From Chitinophagaceae bacterium (GTDB taxonomy: Bacteria > Bacteroidota > Bacteroidia > Chitinophagales > Chitinophagaceae), in NCBI GenBank assembly GCA_947446645.1, contig CANFHA010000024.1, positions 1 to 64,000 of the forward strand: a DNA stretch of 64,000 nt, read 5' to 3'. Within the stretch, counting starts at the first letter, position 1. Each line of letters opens with the position of its first letter. A program made the position numbers and the translations under genes. Of the stretch, positions 7,103 through 15,986 are shown piece by piece. The notes beneath the pieces are model-generated. The model had not been told where the DNA came from. It worked only from the letters and a program-made list of their open reading frames with translations, and ran no database searches.

Positions 7103-9019
7103 TTATACAGATGCATCTTTCGTGGTCAGTTTATACTCAGGGGCTTCATTTAACGAGGCCGCAGCCCGCTCCAGTTCCTTGTTCATTTTGGAGAAGTATT
7201 GCTCACCCTCGGTTTTTAGCTCTGCAACCAGGTTTTTGTAGTAGTCAATTCCTGCCAATAGGTTTGACCTAAAGGTGTTCAGGTATTTTTCCTGCTTGGC
7301 AGTAAGGCTAAGTCCCGTATCTATCTTTTTCTTGAAATAATCAATATACAGTTGCAGCTCATTGATGAACAAGTTTGGCCGGTAAAGTGAATTAAGGATG
7401 TTCATCCGACCATAGATATGGCTCACCATTTCTTCAAGAGAGTGTATGCCGGAGAAATATGCCAGGTTTGGACCGGGGCAGATAGTGACTGCAGAAAGCT
7501 TATGCGGTATGGGGATGCCGTCTTTTAGAAGCGCACCTACTCCTAAGCCTTCACAAAGACAATCTTTTTCCGTAATGTCTTTAAACTCGCCTTCAAATAG
7601 ATCGGCGGGCAGATTCCTGGCTTTCAGTTGTTTTATTTTCAGAGACTGGTATAGCCTCGATGCGGTACATACCGGCGCTTCTGTAAACTCGCTGTCTGAT
7701 GAAAGGAATTTTTTGTAACACGGACTTCCAGGTCTTCCTTTGGCTATTCGTTCATGCCGCTGCTGCTCCGCTGTACTCTTTCTGAAATTATTAAATGGTA
7801 TGCCTAGCGGGGAGGCATTGCTAAGGTAGTAGTCTTCTTTTTCTGCAGTTGCCAGTTTATTCAGGGTATCTTCATCCACATTCGTCGCTTCCGGTACTAA
7901 TAGAAAAGGACTTCCCCAGCCGGTTCCATCCAGCTCGTAATGCTCCAGCAAGAAATGGTCTTCGCTCGAAGTTCATATACCCCCTTGAGCGGTTATTTTC
8001 ATAGCAGGTACATCGGGGCTGGTGTGGTTACCCTTTTCAGCGTTTGCTGCACTGTATAGTGAGAAGAGCTCAGTAGCGAGGTCGGCCCTTTTATCTCTAA
8101 ACTCTGATAGTATAGGTCCCAGCAATAGCCCGTCAGTTGCAAATGCGTGCCCACCGCAGTTTAGCCCGGATTCAATACGGAATTCTGAGACCCACAACCC
8201 CTTCTTTGCAAATATTTTCCCTTGTACAAGCGCTGACCGGTAGTCGCTGACTTTTAAAATTATTTTCTTCTTTAGGTGCCCGCTTTTGTCAGGATAAAAG
8301 TCGGGGAACTGCTCTATGTAGTTATATAGCCTTGGGTTATAGCCGGCAGAAAATATTACCGACGAGCTCACTGTACTATTTGCAAAACCGCGCAGAGCTG
8401 CAAGCGCATCCGAATGGTCTGCAGGAAGCAGGTTGCCATTTTCGTCTGTATTCAGCCGGTCAATTTTGGACATTATATTTACGTCAATAGCGCCTGGTGC
8501 AATTTTCGCCCGCAGCTTTGTCTGTATATTTTGCTTGGCCTCACCATCATCCATTGCCATCATTTTCTGATATATTTTTCGTTCGGCAGCACCTTCAGGC
8601 TGCAAATCGAAATACTTGCTGATCTCACTTTTTCCGTCAAAAGGTAGTTGACGAAGGTTTTCTGTCTGTTCATTTACAATCTCATCTATTAGGTTCAGAT
8701 AGGCAGTAATGCGCCGCGCTCTATGATCGTACTCTTTGTCACCAATAGGTGTATAGCTTTTGCCCGCTTGCTGAGCATGATAGGCACTCATTTTTTCAAT
8801 TAACTGATCATCCATGATAGAGATGACCGACGAAATACCGAAGCGTGCGACCTTAACTGGAGTATCAATAGAATAACCTATGCCTAGAACGGGTATGTGG
8901 AAAGTGTGTAACATGGTAGTTGCCATTTGCGAATCAAAGTGAGATTTCCCGACATCCGGTATGCTCAATACGTTGCAAATGTCCCACGTTGTAGGAGTGA
9001 AACCTATGATTGCCGTCAG
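7103..9019 (-). pseudogene. Conserved-looking hypothetical gene split by an in-frame TGA
   Basis: Two open segments in the same frame (8968-7973 and 7951-7103) are joined by a single TGA at 7975-7973, with only seven sense codons between the stop and the next possible (TTG) start. Reading through gives roughly 620 residues. The codon before the break completes GGI and the next residues are TSSEDHF; a GGA-to-TGA change is the simplest explanation. No ATG exists for the N-terminus: the frame is open up to a TAA at 9022 and only TTG or CTG starts are available, so the 5' end may also be lost. Notable motifs are GKSHFDSQMATTMLHTF, IPVLGIGYSIDTPVKVARFG, GLNCGGHAF, and a Cys-bearing segment, KDCLCEGLG, then ICPGPNLAYFSG. 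I do not recognise the family. Alternatives are readthrough or a sequencing error. Confidence 0.65.
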
Positions 9020-9074
9020 TTAAGGAATGCCTGACGTTTGGGGCTTCAGTTATAGGTACACCTTTATGCGCAGG

Positions 9075-10154
9075 TTAATACTCCTGCCCCTTATAATACA
9101 CCTTAAACACGCCTTGCCCTATCTGGTAGGTGATGACGTCATAAGCAAGTGACCAGCTAGACAAGTCTGCGTTAGTAACATCATACATCTCACCTTCTGT
9201 GAACAGGCGTAGCGTATTACCGGAATTGATGTAAGCCAGTGAGTTGTATTGTATAGTAATGTTCTGTGGGTAGTAGCTTTCCATCTCTGTTGTGTTCCCT
9301 TTGTAGAATACCTTCAGCATGCCTCCGGGGTCACGGTATGCGAGTATATTGTCATTAACCAGGTAGTTTGGGTTCATGAAGCCGAATGAGTGCAGTGAGT
9401 CGCCATAAAACACCTTAAAGTAGCCGTCTGTAGTTACGTAGGCCACAAGGTCATCGCCTACGCGGTAAGACGATGGTTCGAAATCATCGAGCACGAAAGT
9501 AGAGCCATTATGAAAGACTTTGAATTTGTGATCCACGTCCACGTAGGCCACTGTATTCCTGCCGGCATCAAAGCTCTTAACCGGGTAGTCTTCCTGTGCC
9601 AGTAGTTTGCCTCTGAAGAATACACGAAACTGGTTGGCAAAGTTGTCGAAGGCTATGATGTTATCTGCCACCTTCAGATGGGATAATACACTGTCTGGTA
9701 TATAGGACTCAATTGTATAAAGTTCCCGGTTGTAATAGGCACGGTATTCGCCCTTATAGCTATCAAGAAAGAGCACTACGCTATCTGATATAAAATACTG
9801 GTCGCAAACACCCGTAAGGTTTTTGGTGACACCCCTGTCAAATACATTCAGTGATTTCTGGTTAAGAAAGCCTACCAGGTTGTCTGTGGCAAAGAAATTG
9901 TTTGTAAAGCCTGCGTTCAGCTCCCTTACGCTGCCACCATAGTATATCTTAAAAGAGCGTGAGTTGTCGAGGTAGGGGATAGCTGTGCGGCCTATCTTCA
10001 TTTGTGTAGGCGCCATATAGTCTACCTTATGAATGAGGCCTTTATCCCACACCATTACCTGGCTTTGAATATCTACGTACGCAGCCAGTGGTTGCGCTGA
10101 AACACTACAGGCACAAGTGATGCATATAAGCACGCTTAGCAACATTGACCGCAT
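9075..10154 (-). CDS. Secreted protein built of repeated beta-strand units
   Basis: From ATG 10154 the 359-residue product starts with a clear signal peptide (MRSMLLSVLICITCACSVSA, then QPLAAY). An in-frame ATG 23 codons upstream would add a non-signal leader and is less likely. The mature part is a series of about seven units of 40-45 residues with a recurring pattern of GxNxVAYVD, then FKVFYxG, then a short acidic turn: for example VAYVDVDHKFKVFHNG, VAYVTTDGYFKVFYGD and LAYRDPGGMLKVFYKG. This periodicity suggests a beta-propeller in the periplasm or on the surface. No enzyme motif or T9SS tail was found. It stands alone on its strand, downstream of the small-RNA repeats. Confidence 0.7.
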   Translation of the reverse strand: MRSMLLSVLICITCACSVSAQPLAAYVDIQSQVMVWDKGLIHKVDYMAPTQMKIGRTAIPYLDNSRSFKIYYGGSVRELNAGFTNNFFATDNLVGFLNQKSLNVFDRGVTKNLTGVCDQYFISDSVVLFLDSYKGEYRAYYNRELYTIESYIPDSVLSHLKVADNIIAFDNFANQFRVFFRGKLLAQEDYPVKSFDAGRNTVAYVDVDHKFKVFHNGSTFVLDDFEPSSYRVGDDLVAYVTTDGYFKVFYGDSLHSFGFMNPNYLVNDNILAYRDPGGMLKVFYKGNTTEMESYYPQNITIQYNSLAYINSGNTLRLFTEGEMYDVTNADLSSWSLAYDVITYQIGQGVFKVYYKGQEY

Positions 10155-10311
10155 ACCGGATGAATTTTGTGTAATATAGGAATTATTGAGTGAAAAATGA
10201 GTTTGAACAGTCCCGGTCAGCATATGGTTACCCTGTTATAGACGGTAAAATATAGTGGAAAGGTTGGGCTGAAAGCCGTGCGGGGCGCGGGTTTCAGTGT
10301 ATCGTATACCG

Positions 10312-10370
10312 GAAATAAAAAAGCCAGCCTGAGAACAGGCCAGCCCCTATAAACCCTATCACTATGAAAA
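10312..10370 (-). ncRNA. Candidate small RNA, copy A of a tandem pair
   Basis: On the minus strand a consensus promoter (TTG at 10404-10406, 19 bases, TAACTTTG at 10384-10377) is followed by about 55 bases that are almost identical to copy B. They end in a GC-rich hairpin (stem GGCCTG/CAGGCU, loop UUCU) and a run of six T, a typical intrinsic terminator. The transcript would be about 58 nt. The conserved core begins GTTTTCATAGTGATAGGG. No protein is encoded on this strand. I know of no named family for it. Confidence 0.5.
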
Positions 10371-10526
10371 CTGTCGCAAAGTTAAAAACTCTGCTAATAT
10401 CTGCAAATAATTTTTTTTCCTTTTTTTGTAAGAACTGCTTTCAGGTGCAAAGATAATACTTTATTTGAAATAAAAAGCCAGCCTGAGAACAGGCCAGCCC
10501 CTATAAACCCTATCACCATGAAAACT
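10313..10526. repeat. Two direct repeats of about 58 bp
   Basis: Copy 1 (10313-10371) and copy 2 (10468-10526) match over nearly their whole length and are about 155 bp apart. The sequence between them is A/T-rich and not repeated. They are described as small-RNA candidates above; the duplication itself is directly visible. Confidence 0.85.
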
Positions 10527-10560
10527 TCTTTATGCTAAAGAGCGAAATGTCATTCTGATA
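10466..10560 (-). ncRNA. Candidate small RNA, copy B of a tandem pair
   Basis: This is the second copy of the same element. The promoter is TTG (10595-10597), 20 bases, TACCTTTG (10574-10567), then about 35 unrelated bases, then the core shared with copy A (10468-10526; differences at one base, CAT-GG instead of CAT-AG, and in the A/T run), ending in the same hairpin and T run. Expected length is about 95 nt. Both copies lie downstream of infC on the same strand. Confidence 0.5.
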
Positions 10561-10663
10561 ACAGTACAAAGGTACTATTCCTTTTATCTACAAACAAAAT
10601 TTTTACAAAATATTTTTTGAACCAATAACCTATGATAGTTAACTACGGATTACCATAATGTTA

Positions 10664-11221
10664 TTATTTCTTCTTCTTTGGTGAGAACATCGCCAGCATC
10701 CTGCGTCCTTCCATCTTAGGCATAGACTCCAGCGCACCGTGTTCTGCCATACGCTCTGCAAACTTAAGCAGCAGCAGCTCTCCGCGCTCCTGGAACATGA
10801 TAGCGCGGCCCTTGAACTGCACATAGCATTTCACCTTATTGCCTTCCTGCAGGAATTTCTCGGCATGTTTGGCCTTGAAATCAAAGTCGTGGTCGTCAGT
10901 GTTGGGGGTGAAGCGTATTTCCTTTACTTCAGACTGCTTTGCCTTTGCTTTCTGCTCCTTGTCTTTCTTCTTCTTTTCGTAAAGGAACTTTTTGTAGTCT
11001 ATAAGGCGGCATACAGGCGGCACAGCATTGGGCGATATTTCTACCAGGTCCACTTCCTTGTCTACAGCCATCTTCAGGGCTACAGCCAGTGGGTATACAC
11101 CCGGTTCTATGTCTTCACCTATCACACGCACTTCCTGTGCAGTGATCTCGTTATTAAGGCGGTGTTCATTTTGCGGCACCCGTGGCCTGAAAAAAGGTTT
11201 TCCTTTTGGTCTTTTCTGCAT
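10664..11221 (-). CDS. infC: Translation initiation factor IF-3
   Basis: This 185-residue protein has the typical IF-3 order: the N-domain with NNEITAQEVRVIGEDIEPGV, a basic linker (YEKKKKDKEQKAKAKQ), and the C-domain with VKEIRFTPNTDDHDFDFKAKHAEKFL, binding the 30S subunit to control start-site fidelity. It starts with a plain ATG rather than the rare AUU start used in some bacteria. It follows thrS on the same strand after 119 bases and has its own -7 element (11281-11274). In many bacteria rpmI and rplT follow directly; here they do not, and two small-RNA-like repeats follow instead. Confidence 0.98.
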   Translation of the reverse strand: MQKRPKGKPFFRPRVPQNEHRLNNEITAQEVRVIGEDIEPGVYPLAVALKMAVDKEVDLVEISPNAVPPVCRLIDYKKFLYEKKKKDKEQKAKAKQSEVKEIRFTPNTDDHDFDFKAKHAEKFLQEGNKVKCYVQFKGRAIMFQERGELLLLKFAERMAEHGALESMPKMEGRRMLAMFSPKKKK

Positions 11222-11273
11222 TAATTGGTTTTAAAAATTATCGGCAAAAATAAAATATTTGTTTCTAATTACT

Positions 11274-11281
11274 CAAAGCTA
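11274..11281 (-). promoter_or_regulatory. -7 element TAGCTTTG upstream of infC
   Basis: The minus-strand TAGCTTTG lies about 50 bases before the infC start. A TTG (TTGCAAAA) is present but only about 14 bases upstream, which is shorter than usual, so an internal infC promoter is possible rather than certain. Confidence 0.35.
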
Positions 11282-11340
11282 ACATTATTTTTTTGCAATG
11301 GCATTATAAGGCCTATGCGCGCATCAGCAGCTTACAATAA

Positions 11341-13302
11341 TTAAGCCACCACGGTATCGCGCTTTTTGCCTTTTATCTGCTCCTTCACTATGTTCTGTAT
11401 GTCTGTGATAAAAGTATCAATCGGCTCAGCTCCTTTATCTCCATCGCCATGTACGCGCACGGATACCGTGCTTTCGCTCATTTCCTTTTCGCCCACTATC
11501 AGCATGTACGGGGTTTTCATAAGTTCTGTATCGCGGATCTTGCGGCCTATCTTTTCACTGCGGTCGTCTACTTCACTTCTTATGTCGGCACTCTTCAGCC
11601 TTGCTGCTACATGGTGTGCATACTCGCTATACTTATCGCTTATGGGCAGGATCTTAACCTGCAGCGGCGCAAGCCACAGCGGGAAGTTGCCGGCGCAATT
11701 CTCTATAAGCACGGCTATGAAACGCTCCATGGAGCCGAATGGCGCGCGGTGGATCATTACCGGGCGTTTGCGGGTATTGTCGCTATCCACATATTCCAGC
11801 TCAAAGCGCTCGGGCAAGTTGTAATCTACCTGTATAGTGCCCAGCTGCCACTTGCGGCCTATGGCGTCGCGCACCATAAAGTCGAGCTTAGGGCCATAGA
11901 ATGCGGCTTCGCCATACTCTATCACTGTCTTAAGTCCTTTGTCTGCTGCGGCATCTATAATGGCCTGCTCGGCTATAGCCCAGTTCTCTTCAGATCCTAT
12001 ATACTTGCTGCGGTCTTCTTTATCGCGAATCGATACCTGTGCGGTATATTCAGTAAAGCCAAGTGACTCAAATACATAAAGCACCAGGTCAATAACTTTT
12101 TTGAACTCATCAGATACCTGCTCCGGCATACAGAACAGATGCGCATCATCCTGAGTAAAGCCACGCACACGGGTGAGGCCGTGCAGCTCACCGCTCTGCT
12201 CATAGCGGTACACGGTACCGAACTCTGCAAGGCGCAAAGGCAGGTCTTTGTAAGACCTTGGCGATGACTTGTAAATCTCGCAGTGGTGCGGGCAGTTCAT
12301 GGGTTTAAGCATAAATTCCTCACCCTCCTGTGGGGTAGTTATGGGGCGGAAACTATCTTTCCCATACTTCTCCCAATGGCCGGATGTTACATAAAGCTGC
12401 TTGCTGCCAATGTGCGGAGTAATAACAGGCAGGTAACCTGTTTCTATCTGCGCCCTTTGCAGGAACTGCTGCAGCCTTTCGCGCAGCATAGCACCCTTAG
12501 GCAGCCACAAAGGAAGCCCGCTGCCTACTTTTTCAGAGAAAGTAAACAGCTCCAGTTCCTTGCCCAGCTTGCGGTGGTCGCGCTTCTTAGCTTCTTCCAG
12601 CAGCACCATGTACTCGTCCAGTTCTTTCTGGGCGGGGAAGGTGATACCATAAATGCGGGTAAGCATTTTATTCTTTTCATTGCCACGCCAGTAAGCGCCG
12701 GCAATGTTAGTAAGCTTTACGGCCTTAATAGTACCTGTAGCCGGTATGTGCGGGCCACGGCACAGGTCGGTAAAGCCGCCCTGGGTATAGAATGTAATAT
12801 TGCCATCCTCGAGACCTTCCAGCAGCTCCAGCTTATACTGGTCGCCTTTTTCGGTAAAGTAGGTTACTGCATCGTTCTTGGAAATATCTTTACGTATGTA
12901 GGTACTGTTGGTCTTTGCCAGCTCCTTCATTTTATCTTCAATCTTCTTCAGGTCTTCGTCGCTTATAGTGCGATCGCCCAGGTCTACATCATAGTAGAAA
13001 CCGCTTTCTATAGCCGGGCCTATACCCAGCTTTACACCGGGATATAATGCCTCCAGCGCCTCAGCCATAAGGTGGGCAGAGGAGTGCCAGAAAGTAGCTT
13101 TTGCATTCTTATCATCCCAGGTCAACAGCTTTAGAGTAGCATCGCTGTTGATAGGGCGGGAGGAGTCCCAAACTTCTCCGTTCACCTCTGCGGCCAGCAC
13201 TTTGCGGGCCAGGCCTTCACTTATTGATTTTGCAACATCGGCTGCTGAGCTGCCATCGGGGTATTCGCGCACCGCGCCATCGGGTAATGTAATGTGGATC
13301 AT
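11341..13302 (-). CDS. thrS: Threonine-tRNA ligase
   Basis: This is a 653-residue class II synthetase of full length. The order is a TGS domain ([20 protein letters not shown]), the editing/SAD region with [17 protein letters not shown] and [10 protein letters not shown], then the catalytic core with [12 protein letters not shown] and [33 protein letters not shown] (motif 2), motif 3 [16 protein letters not shown], and a C-terminal anticodon-binding domain. The zinc-binding His/Cys residues of the active site are present. It charges tRNA-Thr in the cytoplasm. It is followed on the same strand by infC, the common thrS-infC order. Confidence 0.98.
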   Translation of the reverse strand: MIHITLPDGAVREYPDGSSAADVAKSISEGLARKVLAAEVNGEVWDSSRPINSDATLKLLTWDDKNAKATFWHSSAHLMAEALEALYPGVKLGIGPAIESGFYYDVDLGDRTISDEDLKKIEDKMKELAKTNSTYIRKDISKNDAVTYFTEKGDQYKLELLEGLEDGNITFYTQGGFTDLCRGPHIPATGTIKAVKLTNIAGAYWRGNEKNKMLTRIYGITFPAQKELDEYMVLLEEAKKRDHRKLGKELELFTFSEKVGSGLPLWLPKGAMLRERLQQFLQRAQIETGYLPVITPHIGSKQLYVTSGHWEKYGKDSFRPITTPQEGEEFMLKPMNCPHHCEIYKSSPRSYKDLPLRLAEFGTVYRYEQSGELHGLTRVRGFTQDDAHLFCMPEQVSDEFKKVIDLVLYVFESLGFTEYTAQVSIRDKEDRSKYIGSEENWAIAEQAIIDAAADKGLKTVIEYGEAAFYGPKLDFMVRDAIGRKWQLGTIQVDYNLPERFELEYVDSDNTRKRPVMIHRAPFGSMERFIAVLIENCAGNFPLWLAPLQVKILPISDKYSEYAHHVAARLKSADIRSEVDDRSEKIGRKIRDTELMKTPYMLIVGEKEMSESTVSVRVHGDGDKGAEPIDTFITDIQNIVKEQIKGKKRDTVVA

Positions 13303-13353
13303 AACTATAATTGAACTAAAGATGTAAATGTACGAATGAAAAACCTATGAATG

Positions 13354-13381
13354 AAAAAACCACCGGCTCAAGTACCGGTGG
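13354..13381 (-). terminator. Intrinsic terminator of the lipoprotein gene
   Basis: A perfect 7-bp stem, CCACCGG/CCGGTGG (13360-13366 with 13375-13381), is followed on the minus strand by six T. It sits 24 bases after the stop of the lipoprotein gene and before thrS. Confidence 0.8.
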
Positions 13382-13404
13382 TCGTTCTGTACTTACTAAA
13401 TGTA

Positions 13405-14121
13405 TTAGTTATTGCTGTACGTGACAGAATAATGGAAAGTATCGGGGCGTATTATCGGGTCTTTGTCTATGCCTCCGTTAGCCGCATCGAAGCCTGTGTG
13501 ATGGCCTGTAGAATCGGGGTAGGTAGAGATAGCCGCATAATTGATGGTAAACGACGTTTCGCTGAAGCTGGAAATAGTAGCGCTGTAGATATCAAGGTGC
13601 TGAATAGCAGCAGAATCGAAATGAAGCTTCCATAACGTATCCAGTACTATAGGGCCGGGAGGTGTTTGTGCAGCTGCAGCCACGGCACCTACTAATGTGT
13701 CCAGCACAAATGGAGATTTAGACAGCGTATCGAAATAGAAGGGGATCAGGATGCTTTCCTTAACACCAAACGTATTGCTAAAACCATTGTAAAGGCTCAG
13801 GGTTGTTTCTCCATTTTCCAGTTTCCACTGGAAGGCGGTAGAATCTGCGTTAGACGGGTCGCACTTCATGCCGCCGGCGAATATATAACCGATACTCAGT
13901 GAATCAAATTGAACATAATCGTCGCGGTGGCATACCGGTATCCAGTTCATATAATTGAGCGTGGTGTCTATGCCATTGGGTTTTCTGAGGGTGAGCGTGC
14001 CGCTGGTCACCTTCCATTTGCCCTTGCGCATCATGCTTTGCCTGTTGTTATTAATAGTCGGGGTTTTGGCACAAGAAGCCAAAAGAACAACCACAGACAA
14101 TGTTAAGAAAAAGTATTTCAT
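13405..14121 (-). CDS. Hypothetical lipoprotein
   Basis: This 238-residue protein has a lipoprotein signal peptide with lipobox LLASC (Cys17), so it should be anchored in the outer or inner membrane facing the periplasm. The rest is beta-rich and Thr/Ser-rich, in the style of Bacteroidota lipocalin-like or DUF lipoproteins (MRKGKWKVTSGTLTLRKPNG early in the mature part), but no family is recognised. It has its own terminator and no operon partner. Confidence 0.75.
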   Translation of the reverse strand: MKYFFLTLSVVVLLASCAKTPTINNNRQSMMRKGKWKVTSGTLTLRKPNGIDTTLNYMNWIPVCHRDDYVQFDSLSIGYIFAGGMKCDPSNADSTAFQWKLENGETTLSLYNGFSNTFGVKESILIPFYFDTLSKSPFVLDTLVGAVAAAAQTPPGPIVLDTLWKLHFDSAAIQHLDIYSATISSFSETSFTINYAAISTYPDSTGHHTGFDAANGGIDKDPIIRPDTFHYSVTYSNN

Positions 14122-14674
14122 CGGTTGGTAAAGTAGTTTAAAGGCTAAAACTAATAAATATAATTGAGATCAGGATTTTTGGATTGGAAGATTTTTAGGA
14201 TGAACACATTGCGCTTGATCTTTAAATTCAGGAAGTTACAGGATTCTGAATATAGCCCTTTAATGACTCTTTCGGGGTAAATGGTGCGAGGTTGCAAATG
14301 CCAGGCTTCTTTTCTATATCTGCGATATTACCCATCATGGTTTCAAAGTCATCTTTTCCAAATAGCCTTTTGTTCGTTTTTTATTCACACTCCTGAGTTG
14401 TTTTTATAATCTTGTGTGTGGAGGCGAATGAGTATGAGCGGAATGCCCCGAAACCGCAAGAATTATATTTTTAGGCGTCTAAAAATTATAATTGGCTGAT
14501 ATACAGTTTGTTGGCTGATAACGAAGCTTATAAAATGCCTCAAAAATGCCCCACTAATGCCTCATTAATTCCCCGTTTTTCCCCGCTGCTTCGTCCTTGC
14601 CTCGTCCTGAAATAGGTATAGGTGGGTTAGATAATCCTGTTTTTTGTTTACAGGTTTTTGTTTCACTCCGGTAT

Positions 14675-14705
14675 GGTGCGGGGCTGGAAATGTTCAGCCC
14701 CTACC
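14675..14705. repeat. REP-like palindrome, family copy 1
   Basis: GGGGCTG (14680-14686) pairs with CAGCCCC (14695-14701), and GGT and ACC stand at the outer edges. It resembles two palindromes at 53070 and 53398, all of the form TAGGGGYTGAA...TTCARCCCCTA, so this is a dispersed repeat family. Confidence 0.55.
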
Positions 14706-14795
14706 TAGTGCGGTATTCCAAAGAACAACATTCTATCCCCATAAAAGGTATTCCAGGCAACAAAGGTGCTACAGGTTTGTGAGTGTAGCAAAATG

Positions 14796-14857
14796 AAATT
14801 ACATGATAGCGCACTTTTTGCGCTATCATAATCAGTATGGTGATTATGATGTAATTT
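14796..14857. other. Perfect three-way-junction inverted repeat
   Basis: Three nested stems are all perfectly paired: outer AAATTACAT/ATGTAATTT (14796-14804 with 14849-14857), inner GATAGCGCA/TGCGCTATC (14805-14813 with 14819-14827) and inner ATAATCA/TGATTAT (14828-14834 with 14841-14847). Only one base, 14848, is left unpaired at the junction. It lies in non-coding sequence. It could be a structured RNA, a recombination or attachment site, or a small mobile palindrome. The pairing is directly read; the function is open. Confidence 0.6.
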
Positions 14858-15183
14858 ATTTTCGAGATAATGGATTGATTGTGTGAGGGGTTATAGGTTA
14901 TGGATACCTTGGAAAAATGGGAAGTCGTTTTTTTGGGTGGAAATCACGGTGTAGGTGAAGATGTTAGCGTTGATTTTTATGAGTTTGGCGATGCGTATTT
15001 AGTCGCGTCACAGACGCTGGTCCTTGGCATCCCCGTTTGCAAACGTGGGAGAGGGAAAATTGTTATGTATCCCAAATGGCTGTTAATTCGCAGAGGACAT
15101 ATCTTGTATTTTCTCATTCGCAGTTAAAATCGCGTTAAACTGTTTCGGTAGATTTTGTTAGCAGTGGCTACGGGCTATTTTTG

Positions 15184-15191
15184 TACCTTTG
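15184..15191 (+). promoter_or_regulatory. -7 element TACCTTTG upstream of uppS
   Basis: TACCTTTG lies 33 bases before the uppS ATG. The position 19 bases upstream is not a clean TTG. It would drive the uppS-bamA unit. Confidence 0.5.
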
Positions 15192-15224
15192 CACACTTTT
15201 CGTATATTTTCATTAGCAATTTAG

Positions 15225-15986
15225 ATGGACCAACTGCAATCTCTTGACCGCAGCAAGCTGCCCAGCCATATAGCCATTATTATGGATGGCAACGGGCGTT
15301 GGGCCAAGGAGCGCGGACAGGACAGGGTGTACGGGCACTACGAAGGTGTGGTAAGTGTGCGTGAGATAGTAAATGCCTGCGGAGAAATAGGAATAAAGTA
15401 CCTGACGCTGTATGCATTTTCTACCGAGAACTGGAACCGGCCAAAGGCTGAAGTGGATGCCCTGATGGAGCTGCTGGTGAATACGATAAGGAAGGAAGCC
15501 GAAGAGCTGAAGAAGAATAATGTGAAGCTGCACGTGATAGGCGACTTTGCCAGCCTGCCGGAAGTGTGCCAGAAAGAGCTGAATGAAGCAAAGGAGATAA
15601 CCTCGATGAATACGGGGCTGAACCTGATACTGGCGCTGAGCTACAGCGCACGCCAGGAGCTGGTGGCCGCCACAAAGGCAATAGCTGAAAAAGTGGCAAA
15701 GGGCGAACTGAAGGTAGAAGATATTACCGAAGATCTTTTTCACGACAATCTATATACCGCAGCATATCCTGACCCTGAGCTGATGATACGCACCAGCGGT
15801 GAGCACCGGATAAGTAACTACCTGCTTTACCAGCTGGCCTATGCCGAGCTTTATTTTACCAATGTACATTGGCCTGACTTCAGGAAACCGAACCTAATAG
15901 AAGCGTTGCTCAACTACCAGCAGCGCGAACGCCGTTTTGGCAAAACAAGTGAACAAATACAAACGAACACCCAAGAGCATGTATAA
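15225..15986 (+). CDS. uppS: Isoprenyl (undecaprenyl) diphosphate synthase
   Basis: This 253-residue cis-prenyltransferase adds isopentenyl units to make undecaprenyl diphosphate, the lipid carrier for peptidoglycan and O-antigen. Visible motifs are [14 protein letters not shown] (catalytic Asp and the diphosphate-binding loop), the hydrophobic tunnel strand [15 protein letters not shown], and [17 protein letters not shown] near the C-terminus. The family usually has NFLLWQ at the last site, and the NYLLYQ variant is mild. The gene overlaps the start of bamA by eight bases, the conserved Bacteroidota arrangement. Confidence 0.97.
   Translation: MDQLQSLDRSKLPSHIAIIMDGNGRWAKERGQDRVYGHYEGVVSVREIVNACGEIGIKYLTLYAFSTENWNRPKAEVDALMELLVNTIRKEAEELKKNNVKLHVIGDFASLPEVCQKELNEAKEITSMNTGLNLILALSYSARQELVAATKAIAEKVAKGELKVEDITEDLFHDNLYTAAYPDPELMIRTSGEHRISNYLLYQLAYAELYFTNVHWPDFRKPNLIEALLNYQQRERRFGKTSEQIQTNTQEHV

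Larger units (their letters stand above)
14122..15224. other. Gene-poor region of about 1.1 kb
   Basis: There is no convincing gene. The contents are A/T-rich sequence near 14150-14400, low-complexity runs of ATGCC and CCCC near 14530-14600, a REP-like palindrome (14675-14705), a three-way-junction fold (14796-14857) and the uppS promoter at its end. An open frame of 75 codons at 14900-15127 has no family features. Confidence 0.6.

Noticed and set aside
7973-7975. TGA as selenocysteine or programmed readthrough
   Set aside because: No selenocysteine-insertion hairpin was seen directly downstream and a Gly codon change explains it more simply.
10364-10410. Plus-strand ATG with MKTVAKL inside the repeat
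   Set aside because: The second copy of the repeat stops after a few codons, and promoters and the terminator point to transcription of the other strand.
12283-13047. Long open frame of 254 codons antisense to thrS
   Set aside because: It mirrors thrS codon bias, has no recognisable domain, and thrS is an unambiguous core gene on the other strand.
14900-15127. 75-codon open frame in the gene-poor region
   Set aside because: No promoter, no family features and no conserved start context; kept only as part of the intergenic description.
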